From Xanthomonas cassavae CFBP 4642 (GTDB taxonomy: Bacteria; Pseudomonadota; Gammaproteobacteria; Xanthomonadales; Xanthomonadaceae): DNA of 32,985 bases. The notes under the pieces were generated by a model that saw only the letters and a program-made list of their open reading frames with translations, was not told where the DNA came from and ran no database searches. Where the stretch lies: assembly GCF_000454545.1 (NCBI RefSeq), contig NZ_CM002139.1, positions 1,963,093 to 1,996,077 on the forward strand. Direction: 5' to 3'. Positions 1 to 8,602 of this stretch are shown one piece after another (within the stretch, counting starts at the first letter, position 1; every line of letters begins with the position of its first letter). Made by a program: the position numbers and the translations under genes.

Positions 1-1
1 C

Positions 2-94
2 TGAGGGTTGGCAGGGATTCGTGTAAGAAACCTTTACTGACAGCAAGTTAGCCCACTTTTGGCTGTGTTTTACACGAATCCCTGCCAACCCTCA
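2..94. repeat. Palindromic element with perfect 25-bp terminal inverted repeats
   Basis: Bases 2-26 are the exact reverse complement of 70-94, enclosing a 43-base centre that has further partial pairing (ACAGC near 41-45 with GCTGT near 62-66). The right end abuts the surviving coding sequence of gcd, and the element carries a stop in that gene's frame. It looks like a MITE-type non-autonomous insertion or a dispersed hairpin repeat. The left flank lies outside the window, so target duplication cannot be tested. Confidence 0.75.
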
Positions 95-1743
95 TTCCGT
101 ATACCGCCGCGTGCCGTGGCGTGTCGTATTACGAGGTGCCCGCGGTGGCCGCGACGGGCGCTGCAGAGGCCGCAACCGCCGGTTCGGCGCTGTGCCGCAC
201 GCGCGTGATCGAAGGCACGCTGGATGGACGCCTGATTGCGCTGGATGCACGTAGCGGTCAGCTGTGCCCGGACTTCGGCAGCAATGGCCAGGTCGACATC
301 ACCGTGGGCATGGGCGAGACCCCGCTGGGCTACGTGTCGATCAATTCGCCGCCGGCCATCGTGCGCGGTGTGGTGGTCACTGGCCATCAGGTGCTGGATG
401 GACAGAAGCGCTACGAACCCTCCGGTGTGATCGAAGGTTTCGACGCGGTCACCGGCAAACTGCGCTGGGCCTGGGACATGACCCATCCGGACTGGAATGG
501 CGCACTGCCGCCGGGCCAGACCTGGACGCGTGGTACGCCCAATATGTGGACCACCGCCGCTGCGGACGAGCAGTTGGGCTATGTGTACCTGCCGATGGGC
601 AACTCCACCGCCGATTACTGGAGCAGCTCGCGTACGCCGCAGGAGAATCGTTACGCCACCTCGCTGGTGGCGCTGGATGTCACCACCGGCAAACCGGTGT
701 GGAATTTCTAGACCACCCATATCGATGCCTGGGATTACGACCTGGGTTCGCAGCCGAGCCTGATCGACTTCCCCAAGGATGGTGTCAACGTGCCGGCGGT
801 GTTGCTGCCGAGCAAGCAGGGTGAGTTGTATGTGCTGGATCGACGCACCGGCCAGCCGCTGGTTGGCGTGGAAGAACGTGCGGTGCCCGGTGGTGGCGTC
901 GAGCCGCAGATGCGCGCAAAGACCCAGCCGTTTTCGCTGTATCACACGTTGCGCAAGCCGGATCTGACCGAACGCGATATGTGGGGCATGACACCGATCA
1001 ACCAATTGGTGTGCCGTATCCAGTTCCGCACCGCCAGCTACAAGGGCATCTACACGCCACCGGAAGCGGACCGGCATTCGATCGAATACCCCGGTTACAA
1101 CGGTGGTTCGGACTGGGGCAGCGTGGCGGTGGACCCGCAGCGCGGCGTGGTCGTGGCCAATTACAACGACATGCCGAACTACAACCTGCTGGTTCCGCGC
1201 GCGAAGGCCGACAAGCTGCGCTGGGCACCGCGCGACCAGGTGCGCGGTGACGCAGGCGGCGCAGAAGGCGCAGGCGATCCGCAGGCAGGCACGCCGTATG
1301 CGATCAACGTCAACGCCGGCTGGCGGCTGCCGTTTACCAAGCTGCTGTGCAAGGAACCACCGTATGGCGGCATCCGCGCCATCGATCTGGCCAGCGGCAA
1401 GACCTTATGGGATCGCCCGTTCGGCAGTGCGCGTGGCAATGGCCCGTTCGGCATCCGCTCCGGCCTGCCGATCGAGATCGGCACGCCCAACAACGGTGGC
1501 TCGGTGGTCACTGCGGGCGGGTTGATCTTCATCGCGGCCGCCACCGACGACCTGATCCGTGCCATCGACCTGGCCACCGGCAAGGAGCTCTGGCACGCCA
1601 AGCTGCCGGCCGGCGGGCAGGCCAACCCGATGGTGTATTCCTATGGCGGCCGCGAGTACCTGGTGATCATGGCCGGCGGCCACCACTTCATGGAAACCCC
1701 GGCCGGCGATGCATTGATCGCCTATGCATTACCGCAGCATTAG
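95..1743 (+). pseudogene. gcd: Quinoprotein (PQQ) glucose dehydrogenase, 5'-truncated and interrupted by an amber stop
   Basis: The translated remnant matches the periplasmic PQQ beta-propeller domain of membrane-bound glucose dehydrogenase, which oxidises glucose to gluconolactone and feeds electrons to ubiquinone. Recognisable stretches are CRGVSYYEVP near the start, SGVIEGFDAVTGKLRW, LDRRTGQPL and the C-terminal LPAGGQANPMVYSYGG. About 548 codons remain of the roughly 790-800 usual for the family; the N-terminal membrane segments and first propeller blades are missing, replaced at base 94 by the palindromic element. The frame is also broken by TAG at 709-711, where Escherichia coli Gcd has a glutamine (as I recall its sequence), so a CAG to TAG transition is the simplest explanation. 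Reading resumes in the same frame and runs to the stop at 1741-1743. Two independent lesions make a functional product unlikely. Confidence 0.88.
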
Positions 1744-1759
1744 TGCTGGAAATGGAAAC

Positions 1760-1790
1760 AAAAAACGCGCCGATAACGGCGCGTTTTTTT
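1760..1790 (+). terminator. Rho-independent terminator after gcd remnant
   Basis: Six-base GC stem CGCGCC (1766-1771) and GGCGCG (1778-1783) with a six-base loop, extended by A-run/T-run pairing and followed by seven T (1784-1790). The A-run on the 5' side would let it work for minus-strand transcripts too. Confidence 0.9.
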
Positions 1791-1872
1791 ATGCGCTAGC
1801 CAAACGCAGCGTCAAGGCCATTAATCCATGCAGACGCGTTGACCCAACAGTTCCCCGACCACACGCTTTTGC

Positions 1873-1905
1873 GATTCCCGATTCCCGATTCCCGATTCCC
1901 GATTC
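1873..1905. repeat. Heptamer tandem array (GATTCCC)n
   Basis: Four complete GATTCCC units plus GATTC. The last bases overlap the stop codon (1904-1906) of the minus-strand gene to the right, so the array is placed exactly at a gene 3' end. A similar array with one base changed per unit lies at 11274-11313. Confidence 0.9.
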
Positions 1906-2629
1906 ACTGCGCCGTCGCCACTGCATCGTCCTGCACCGCGTCCTGCACATCCTGCGCCAGCGTCGCCTTGACGATGATCGAGCGGATCGCATCGGTGGCT
2001 TCCGACAGCGGCACATCGCTGCTCAGGCGCTGGAAGGTATCGCGGCTGTTATAGCCGGAGCCGTCCTTCAGATAGTGGTCGTACATCGACAGCAGATCCT
2101 GGCAGGCCGTGATCAGTGCAGCGATATTGCCGCGCAGCAGCGCGTGGCCGATCTGGTCGAAGCTATGCAGGCAGTCGGCCAGCCAATGCAGGTCGTAACG
2201 GGCAGTACCGGGCTCCGGCGCGCTGTGGCCACGGCTATAGGCGCTGTAGCGCCGCAGGCTGCGCGCCACGCGCGCCACGTGCGCGAACAGCGTGCCGATC
2301 TCGTTGGCGATATCCAGCCGCTGCACCATGACCACCGGGATGACCTGGCTGGCGGCCGGGTCGTCGTGCTGGGCTGCGGTCTGCTCCTGCTGTTCCAGCG
2401 ACTGCTTGAGCACGGTGTAGCTGCGCTGCAGCGATTCCAGCTCCAGTGCACTGGCGGCCGCGCGTGCCTTCAGTTGCGACAGGGCCGCCTGGTAGCGGCC
2501 CAGGCTGTCCTGGGTGCTGGCCAACTGTCCGGACTCGGCACGCAGTTGCCGGCCACGCACAAAGGCCAGCGCGGTGGCGATCAGGGCCCAGAGTGCGAAT
2601 GCAGGCACCAGGTAGATCAGGATGCCCAT
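1904..2629 (-). CDS. Hypothetical membrane-anchored coiled-coil protein
   Basis: 241 residues; not recognised as a named family. The start at 2629 (MGILIYLVPAFALW) is preceded by a GAGGAA ribosome site about seven bases upstream and places one hydrophobic helix at residues 2-23, followed by a basic stretch (RGRQLR). Residues roughly 30-85 are a Gln/Glu/Ala/Leu-rich probable coiled coil. The remainder is helical, with a Leu- and His-containing core (LHWLADCLHSFDQIGHALL). The topology is therefore one N-terminal inner-membrane anchor with a cytoplasmic or periplasmic helical domain. No neighbour suggests a role: it faces the gcd terminator and is separated from hutU by about 400 bases. Real coding is supported by length, the ribosome site and a domain-like composition; the function is unknown. 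Confidence 0.75.
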   Translation of the reverse strand: MGILIYLVPAFALWALIATALAFVRGRQLRAESGQLASTQDSLGRYQAALSQLKARAAASALELESLQRSYTVLKQSLEQQEQTAAQHDDPAASQVIPVVMVQRLDIANEIGTLFAHVARVARSLRRYSAYSRGHSAPEPGTARYDLHWLADCLHSFDQIGHALLRGNIAALITACQDLLSMYDHYLKDGSGYNSRDTFQRLSSDVPLSEATDAIRSIIVKATLAQDVQDAVQDDAVATAQ

Positions 2630-3036
2630 GGGAGATTCCTCGAAACGTTGCATACCTTGTCGGCCTGGCAGCAACGTTCTTGAGGGCAATCGACGTGAAC
2701 CGTGGAAGCCGCACGTGGGGACGCGCGTCAGGATGCCATCCCGCCCGCATGTAGCCGCGTCAGGGCAATCGAGCGGTTGCCGAGCAGGCGCTTGCTCAGC
2801 CCGGTGTCGAAGGAGAACAGGAGCACGAAGCGATGCAGCTGATGAAGCGCTACGTCGGCGGTAGGCATCGGGCGAGTAACACGGCCCCTGTGCGTGGCGA
2901 TTCATTGGTGGTCGTTACAAGCTGCGGCAGCTACCGGATGCGACAAAGTTGCTCGCATGCCGCGTTATGTTGCAGCGTCCACAGTCGCTATCGGTTATCC
3001 GCCATATGCTCTTGCAGCGCAGGCCGCGCGCGGGCG
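2630..3036. other. Intergenic region without a recognisable gene
   Basis: About 400 bases between the hypothetical membrane protein start and the hutU stop. Short open frames here have no ribosome site or recognisable sequence. An imperfect palindrome around 2939-2959 (TGCGA and TCGCA arms) is the only structure noted. The promoter of the 1904-2629 gene must lie in its left part, and the hut transcript presumably ends in its right part, although no convincing T-tailed hairpin is visible. Confidence 0.6.
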
Positions 3037-4704
3037 TCAGGACAGGATGGCAGGTAAGTCCAGGCCCTTCTCGCGAGCGCAATCGGTTGCAATGGCATAA
3101 CCGGCATCGGCGTGTCGCATCACGCCGGTCGCGGGGTCGTTCCATAACACGCGTTCGATGCGTCGGTCGGCCGCCTCGCTGCCGTCGCAGACGATGACCA
3201 TGCCGGCATGCTGCGAGAAACCCATGCCGACGCCGCCGCCGTGATGCAGCGAGACCCAGGTTGCGCCCGACGCGGTATTGAGTAGGGCATTGAGCAACGG
3301 CCAGTCGGACACCGCATCGGAGCCGTCGGCCATGGCTTCGGTTTCGCGATTGGGCGAGGCCACGCTGCCGGAATCCAGATGATCGCGGCCGATCACCACC
3401 GGCGCTTTCAGCTCGCCGCTGCGCACCATCGCGTTGACGGCCAGGCCCAGCCGGTGGCGGTCGCCCAGGCCGACCCAGCAGATCCGCGCCGGCAGGCCCT
3501 GGAAGGCGATTTTCTCGGCGGCCATGTCCAGCCAGCGATGCAAGTGCGCGTCGTCGGGAATCAATTCCTTGACCTTGGCATCGGTCCTGGCGATGTCTTC
3601 CGGATCGCCGGACAGCGCCACCCAGCGGAACGGGCCAATGCCGCGGCAGAACAGCGGGCGGATGTAGGCGGGCACGAAGCCTGGGAAGTCGAACGCATCG
3701 GACACGCCTTGCTCCAATGCCATCTGGCGCAGGTTGTTGCCGTAATCCACGGTGGGCACGCCGAGTGCGTGGAAGGTGAGCATGGCGCGGATGTGATTGG
3801 CCATCGTCTCGCGCGCGGCGGCTTCCACTTCCTTTGGCGCGCTGACGCGCTTGTCGTCCCATTCGTCCACGCTCCAGCCCTGCGGCAGGTAGCCGTTGAC
3901 CGGATCGTGCGCAGAGGTCTGGTCGGTCAGCAGGTCCGGTTTGATGCCGCGTAACAGCAGTTCGTCCAGCACGTCGGCGACATTGCCGAGCAGGCCGACC
4001 GACAGCGGCTTCTTGGTGGTACACGACTCCTCGATCAAGCGCAATGCCTCGTCCAGCGAGTCGGTCCAGGTGTCCAGGTAGCCGGTGCGCAGGCGCATGT
4101 CGATGCTGGAACGGCGGCATTCCACTGCCAGACAGGACGCGCCGGCCATCACGGCGGCCAGCGGCTGCGCGCCGCCCATGCCGCCGAGGCCGCCGGTGAA
4201 CAACCACTTGCCGGCCAGGTTGCCGGCGTAGTGCTGGCGGCCCATCTCCACGAAGGTTTCGTAGGTGCCCTGCACAATGCCTTGCGCGCCGATGTAGATC
4301 CAGCTGCCTGCGGTCATCTGGCCGTACATCGCCAGGCCTTTTTGATCGAGTTCGTTGAAGTGGTCCCAGTTGGCCCAGCGCGGCACCAGGTTGGAATTGG
4401 CGATCAGCACGCGCGGTGCATCGGCATGGGTGCGGAACACGCCGACCGGTTTGCCGGATTGCACCAACAAGGTCTGGTCGTCGTCCAGGCGCGTGAGCGC
4501 CGCGACGATGGCATCGAAGGATTCCCAGTCGCGCGCGGCGCGACCGATGCCACCGTAGACCACCAGTTCCTGCGGGCGCTCGGCCACGTCCGGGTCCAGG
4601 TTGTTCATCAGCATGCGCAATGGCGCTTCAGTGAGCCAGCTCTTGGCGGTGAGCGTGCTGCCGGTGGCGGCGCGGATGACGCGGGTTGTATCGTGACGGG
4701 TCAT
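3037..4704 (-). CDS. hutU: Urocanate hydratase (urocanase)
   Basis: Converts urocanate to 4-imidazolone-5-propionate using tightly bound NAD+ as an electrophile (EC 4.2.1.49), the second step of histidine degradation, in the cytosol. 555 residues, the normal family length. Visible signatures are the glycine-rich NAD region [13 protein letters not shown] (171-183), the conserved [16 protein letters not shown] block (352-367) and the catalytic-cysteine segment [15 protein letters not shown] with Cys at about 409, matching Cys410 of the Pseudomonas enzyme. The start at 4704 ([15 protein letters not shown]) follows hutG with only 16 intervening bases, so the two are co-transcribed. It is the last gene of the minus-strand hut operon, hutI-hutH-hutG-hutU. 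Confidence 0.97.
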   Translation of the reverse strand: MTRHDTTRVIRAATGSTLTAKSWLTEAPLRMLMNNLDPDVAERPQELVVYGGIGRAARDWESFDAIVAALTRLDDDQTLLVQSGKPVGVFRTHADAPRVLIANSNLVPRWANWDHFNELDQKGLAMYGQMTAGSWIYIGAQGIVQGTYETFVEMGRQHYAGNLAGKWLFTGGLGGMGGAQPLAAVMAGASCLAVECRRSSIDMRLRTGYLDTWTDSLDEALRLIEESCTTKKPLSVGLLGNVADVLDELLLRGIKPDLLTDQTSAHDPVNGYLPQGWSVDEWDDKRVSAPKEVEAAARETMANHIRAMLTFHALGVPTVDYGNNLRQMALEQGVSDAFDFPGFVPAYIRPLFCRGIGPFRWVALSGDPEDIARTDAKVKELIPDDAHLHRWLDMAAEKIAFQGLPARICWVGLGDRHRLGLAVNAMVRSGELKAPVVIGRDHLDSGSVASPNRETEAMADGSDAVSDWPLLNALLNTASGATWVSLHHGGGVGMGFSQHAGMVIVCDGSEAADRRIERVLWNDPATGVMRHADAGYAIATDCAREKGLDLPAILS

Positions 4705-4720
4705 GCCAGGTTCCTTGCAA

Positions 4721-5590
4721 TCAGCGGTGGGCCGCAGGCGGCGCGGTGGCGGAGGAGGGGGTGTTGGCGAAGTCCAGGCAGGCCAGCAGCACGTGCCGCA
4801 GCACGTGCCGCAGCACCGCACGCAACGCGGCGGCGTGCACTGGCTGCCACGGCGTGGGCCAGTTCTCCGGCGTGATGGTGTTCGGCTCGCGCATGTAGCC
4901 GCGGCAGGCCAGCTCCATCTGCAGCGTGTGCACGCCGTGCCCGGGTTGCGCGTAGTGGCGGGTGATCCAGCCGCCCTTGAATCGCCCGTTGCGCACCGTG
5001 CTGGAGCCGCTGCTGCGGCACAGCTGTTCCACGGCGTCGACCAGCACCGGGTCGCAACTGCGGTCGTCGTTGCTGCCGATGTTGAACTGCGGCAGCTCGC
5101 CGTCGAACAGGTGCGGGATGACCGAGCGGATCGAGTGCGCGTCGTACACCACGATCCTGGAATGCAGCTGGCGCAAGCGCGCGATTTCTTCTGCAAGCGC
5201 CGCGTGATACGGGTCGAACCAACGCGCGCGACGCTGATCGATCTGCGCCTGGTCCGGCGCCAGGCCGTCGGCATACAGTGGCTGGCCGTCGAAGGTGGTC
5301 AGCGGGCACAGGCCGGTGGTGTTCTGGCCGGGGTATAGCGATGCGCCGCTGGGGTCGCGATTGACGTCGATGACCGAGCGCGAGATGGCGGTGCGCAGCG
5401 TGGTGGCACCCAGCGACTGGGCGAAGTCGTACAGGTGATGCACCCACCAATCCGCATCGCGCCGCGCCAGCCACGGCGACACGAAACGGTCGGCCACGTC
5501 ATCGGGCAACTCGGTGCCGGTGTGCGGAAAGCTGATCAACAGGGGCGCCTGCCCTCGATGAATGTCCAGCCAGTCGGGCAGGGTGCTCAT
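4721..5590 (-). CDS. hutG: N-formylglutamate deformylase
   Basis: Hydrolyses N-formyl-L-glutamate to glutamate and formate (EC 3.5.1.68), the last step of the HutF-dependent route. 289 residues. The family signatures [10 protein letters not shown] near the N-terminus (20-29), [26 protein letters not shown] (a probable metal/active-site block) and [11 protein letters not shown] are all visible. This is the deformylase type of HutG, not the arginase-like formiminoglutamase, in agreement with hutF in the same locus. The C-terminal tail contains a duplicated LRHV segment produced by a 12-base DNA duplication (4786-4809) and ends in a Pro/Ala-rich stretch, so the last 20 or so residues are probably not structured. 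It is tightly linked to hutU downstream; 187 bases separate it from hutH. Confidence 0.95.
   Translation of the reverse strand: MSTLPDWLDIHRGQAPLLISFPHTGTELPDDVADRFVSPWLARRDADWWVHHLYDFAQSLGATTLRTAISRSVIDVNRDPSGASLYPGQNTTGLCPLTTFDGQPLYADGLAPDQAQIDQRRARWFDPYHAALAEEIARLRQLHSRIVVYDAHSIRSVIPHLFDGELPQFNIGSNDDRSCDPVLVDAVEQLCRSSGSSTVRNGRFKGGWITRHYAQPGHGVHTLQMELACRGYMREPNTITPENWPTPWQPVHAAALRAVLRHVLRHVLLACLDFANTPSSATAPPAAHR
4786..4816. repeat. 12-base tandem duplication inside hutG
   Basis: Unit GCAGCACGTGCC occurs twice (4786-4797, 4798-4809), followed by GCAGCAC (4810-4816). The unit length is a multiple of three, so the frame is kept and it adds four residues, giving LRHVLRHVL near the HutG C-terminus. 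Copy-number differences between strains would be neutral for the frame. Confidence 0.85.
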
Positions 5591-5756
5591 GGCCGGGCTC
5601 CGGTTGCGTGCGCAGCGGCGCGCGATGCGTGCCGGTGATGTGCGTGGGTTCGGTCATCGCCCTGCGCGAAACGTGCACCCGCAGCGCCGGGATGTGCGGC
5701 GTTCGCCAGGGTGGCGATACCCGGCACTGCATGGAGGGGTGCCAACGCGCTGCGCA

Positions 5757-5774
5757 GGCGATCTGCAGATCGCC
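5757..5774. repeat. Perfect 18-bp palindrome after hutH
   Basis: GGCGATCTGCAGATCGCC is its own reverse complement and ends three bases from the hutH stop (5778-5780). It lies in the 187-base hutH-hutG gap, which otherwise holds no convincing gene. There is no T-run, so it is not an obvious terminator. It could be an intra-operon RNA hairpin that sets hutH/hutG ratios, or a protein site; this is not resolved. Confidence 0.7.
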
Positions 5775-5777
5775 GCA

Positions 5778-7319
5778 TCATGCGTGCTGCTCCACGCCCG
5801 GCAAGGTGATCGCCACTGCGTCGGCCAATGCGCCGGAACGCACCAGTGCGCTGGCAGCCAGCATGTCCGGGTGGAAGTAGCGGTCGTCCTGCAGCGTCGG
5901 CACCTGTGCGCGCAGCAGGGCACGTGCGGCTTCCAGCGCGGCGCTGGAGCGCAGCGGCGCGTGGAAGTCGCAGCCCTGCACGGCGGCCAGCAGCTCGATG
6001 CCGATCACGTGCGCGGCGTTCTCTGCCATCGCCAGCAGGCGGCGCGCGCAGTGCGCGGCCATCGACACGTGATCTTCCTGGTTGGCGGAGGTGGGAATCG
6101 AATCGACGCTGGCCGGATAGGCGCGCTGCTTGTTCTCCGACACCAATGCCGCAGCGGTGACCTGTGGAATCATGAAGCCCGAGTTCAAGCCCGGGCGCGG
6201 GGTGAGAAACGCCGGCAGACCGGACAAGGCCGGGTCGACCAGCATCGCGGTGCGGCGTTCGCTGATCGAGCCGATCTCGCACACCGCCATCGCCAGCATG
6301 TCGGCGGCAAACGCCACCGGCTCGGCGTGGAAGTTGCCGCCGGACAAGGCCTCGCCGGTGTCGCTGAAGACCAGCGGATTATCGGAGACGCCATTGGCTT
6401 CGATTTCCAGCGTGCGCGCAGCCTGGCGCATCACATCCAGCGCCGCGCCCATCACCTGCGGCTGGCAGCGCAGGCAGTACGGGTCCTGCACGCGCACATC
6501 GCCAAGCCGGTGCGATTCGCGGATGGCCGACTCGGCCATCAAGGCGCGCAAGGCCGCCGCGGTGGCGATCTGCCCCGGCTGCCCGCGCAGGGCATGGATG
6601 CGCGCATCGAAGGGCGTATCCGAACCCTTGGCCGCTTCCACCGACAATGCCCCGGTGACCAGTGCCGCCTGCAACACGGTTTCGATCTCGAACAGGCCGG
6701 CCAGCGCGCAGGCGGTGGAGAACTGGGTGCCGTTGAGCAGCGCCAGCCCTTCCTTGGCGCCGAGTACGCGCGGTTGCAGCTGCGCCTGCGCCAAGGCGTT
6801 GGCCGCCGGCAACCGTTGTCCATCGACGAAGGCTTCGCCAACGCCGATCATCACCGCGGCCAGATGCGACAGCGGTGCCAGATCGCCGGAGGCGCCGACC
6901 GATCCCTGGCACGGCACCACCGGGGTGATCCCGTCACGCAGCATCGCCTCGAGCAGGGCCAGCGTGTCCGGTTGCACGCCGGAGGCGCCCTGGGCCAGGC
7001 TGGTGAGCTTGAGCGCCATCATCAGCCGCACTACCGGCACCGGGGTGGGCGCGCCGACACCGGCCGCGTGCGAGAGCACGATATTGCGTTGCAGGGTGGC
7101 CAGGTCGTCGCGCTCGATGCGCACGCTGGCCAGCTTGCCGAAGCCGGTGTTGACGCCATAGACCGGCTCGCCGCGTGCGACGATCGCTTCCACCGTCTGC
7201 GCGCTGCGCAAGACCGCCGCTGCGCAGGCCGGATCCAGCGCCGCCTCGGCGCCGCGATACAGCGCGCGCCACTGTGCAAGCGTGACAGCGCCGGGGTGCA
7301 GGACAACAGAAGCACTCAT
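5778..7319 (-). CDS. hutH: Histidine ammonia-lyase
   Basis: Deaminates L-histidine to trans-urocanate and ammonia (EC 4.3.1.3), the committed step of the pathway. 513 residues, normal length. The Ala-Ser-Gly triad that cyclises to the MIO electrophile is at about 143-145 in [14 protein letters not shown]; the [10 protein letters not shown] substrate-side block (54-63), NGTQFSTA, and the [11 protein letters not shown] and QEDHVSMA segments are all intact. The start at 7319 ([10 protein letters not shown]) follows hutI after 23 bases, consistent with one transcript. No lesion is seen. Confidence 0.97.
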   Translation of the reverse strand: MSASVVLHPGAVTLAQWRALYRGAEAALDPACAAAVLRSAQTVEAIVARGEPVYGVNTGFGKLASVRIERDDLATLQRNIVLSHAAGVGAPTPVPVVRLMMALKLTSLAQGASGVQPDTLALLEAMLRDGITPVVPCQGSVGASGDLAPLSHLAAVMIGVGEAFVDGQRLPAANALAQAQLQPRVLGAKEGLALLNGTQFSTACALAGLFEIETVLQAALVTGALSVEAAKGSDTPFDARIHALRGQPGQIATAAALRALMAESAIRESHRLGDVRVQDPYCLRCQPQVMGAALDVMRQAARTLEIEANGVSDNPLVFSDTGEALSGGNFHAEPVAFAADMLAMAVCEIGSISERRTAMLVDPALSGLPAFLTPRPGLNSGFMIPQVTAAALVSENKQRAYPASVDSIPTSANQEDHVSMAAHCARRLLAMAENAAHVIGIELLAAVQGCDFHAPLRSSAALEAARALLRAQVPTLQDDRYFHPDMLAASALVRSGALADAVAITLPGVEQHA

Positions 7320-7342
7320 GACAACTCCAGAGATAATCGGGT

Positions 7343-8542
7343 TCAATGCCCGCGCCAGACGCGGGCATGCAGCGGATTGAAGCCCATGCGATACACCAGG
7401 TCGGCCGGCGCCTCGATGTCCCAGATCGTCAGGTCGCAGTCCATGCCGGTGCGCAGCCGTCCCAGCCGCGCAGCGCGGCCGAGCGCGCGCGCCGCTTCGC
7501 GGGTGAACCCGGCGATGCATTCGTCCACCGTCATGCGGAACAAGGTGGCTGCCATGTTCATCGCCAGCAGCGGGCTGGTGAGCGGTGAGGTTCCCGGGTT
7601 GCAGTCGGTGGCCAGAGCCAGCGGCACGCCGGCCGCACGCAGCGCGGCGATCGGCGGCAGTTGCGTATCGCGGGTGAAGTAGAACGCGCCCGGCAACAGC
7701 ACCGCGACCGTGCCGGCGGCGGCCATCGCTTCGATGCCGGCCTGGTCCAGGTATTCGATATGGTCGGCCGACAGGGCGCCATGGCGCGCAGCCAGCGCTG
7801 CGCCGTGCTGGTTGCTCAATTGTTCGGCGTGGATCTTGATCTGCAGGCCGTGCGCCTGCGCGGCGGCGAACACCTGTTCGGCCTGCGGGGTCGAAAACGC
7901 CAGATGCTCGCAGAACACATCCACCGCCTCGGCCAGCCCTTGCGCGGCCACGGCGGGAATCATCTGCGTGCAGACCATATCGATATACGCCTGTGCATCG
8001 CTTCCCGGCGGCACCGCATGTGCGCCCAGAAAGGTGGGCACCACCTCGACCCGGCGCAAGCTGGCGAGCTGGCGTGCCACGCGCAGTTGCTTGGTCTCGT
8101 CTTCCAGGGTCAGCCCGTAGCCGGATTTGATCTCCAGCGTGGTCACGCCTTCGGCGAGCAGCGCATCCAGGCGCGGCAGGCTGGCAGCGAGCAGCGCCGC
8201 ATCGTCGGCAGCGCGGGTCGCGCGCACCGTTGCCACGATGCCGCCACCGGCGGCGGCGATCTGCGCATAGCTGGCGCCACGCAGGCGTTGTTCGAACTCG
8301 TTGGCGCGATTGCCGGCATGCACCAGGTGGGTATGGCAATCGATCAGGCCCGGGCTGATCCAGCGACGCCGGCAGTCGTGCGCGATGCCGGCAATCAATG
8401 CCGGCGCCTGCGCGGCCGGGCCGGCGTAGACGATGCGGCCGTCCTGGCAGGCGACCACGCCGTCGTCCACGACGCCCAGGCCACCATCGGCGGCGTCCAG
8501 GGTCATCAGTTGCGCGTTGTGCCAGAGAACGTCGCAATGCAT
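7343..8542 (-). CDS. hutI: Imidazolonepropionase
   Basis: Metal-dependent amidohydrolase that opens 4-imidazolone-5-propionate to N-formimino-L-glutamate (EC 3.5.2.7). 399 residues. Visible metal and substrate motifs are the [12 protein letters not shown] block (His-x-His), the [11 protein letters not shown] block, SADHIEYLD and [11 protein letters not shown], in the usual order for the family. It is the first gene of the minus-strand hut operon: its start (8542, MHCDVLW) lies 18 bases from the -10 side of the divergent promoter region and has only a weak ribosome site. The open frame extends further upstream through the hutF coding region, but that extension is antisense and has no family similarity, so the MHCDV start is preferred. 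Confidence 0.95.
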   Translation of the reverse strand: MHCDVLWHNAQLMTLDAADGGLGVVDDGVVACQDGRIVYAGPAAQAPALIAGIAHDCRRRWISPGLIDCHTHLVHAGNRANEFEQRLRGASYAQIAAAGGGIVATVRATRAADDAALLAASLPRLDALLAEGVTTLEIKSGYGLTLEDETKQLRVARQLASLRRVEVVPTFLGAHAVPPGSDAQAYIDMVCTQMIPAVAAQGLAEAVDVFCEHLAFSTPQAEQVFAAAQAHGLQIKIHAEQLSNQHGAALAARHGALSADHIEYLDQAGIEAMAAAGTVAVLLPGAFYFTRDTQLPPIAALRAAGVPLALATDCNPGTSPLTSPLLAMNMAATLFRMTVDECIAGFTREAARALGRAARLGRLRTGMDCDLTIWDIEAPADLVYRMGFNPLHARVWRGH

Positions 8543-8560
8543 GGCGCAGGCTCGTGGTGT

Positions 8561-8589
8561 CTGATATGTATATACAATAGAGTCGTCAA
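8561..8589. promoter_or_regulatory. Divergent hut promoter with probable HutC operator
   Basis: Within the 60-base gap between hutI and hutF is the perfect palindrome TGTATATACA (8567-8576), the kind of AT-rich dyad bound by HutC-type GntR repressors. On the minus strand, TTGACG (8584-8589) and TATCAG (8561-8566) are spaced by exactly 17 bases and form a good sigma-70 promoter for hutI with the palindrome in the spacer. On the plus strand, TACAAT (8573-8578) could serve hutF. One bound repressor would therefore block both directions. Release by urocanate is known for the family and assumed here. Confidence 0.75.
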
Positions 8590-8602
8590 TCGGAGGTGTC
8601 CA

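Noticed and set aside
3037..5274. 745-codon version of hutU
   Set aside because: Residues before MTRHDTTR overlap hutG out of frame and are Arg-rich noise.
5562..7682. 706-codon plus-strand open frame opposite hutH
   Set aside because: It is antisense to hutH and parts of hutI and hutG, His/Arg/Gly-rich with no domain or ribosome site; a GC-bias shadow frame.
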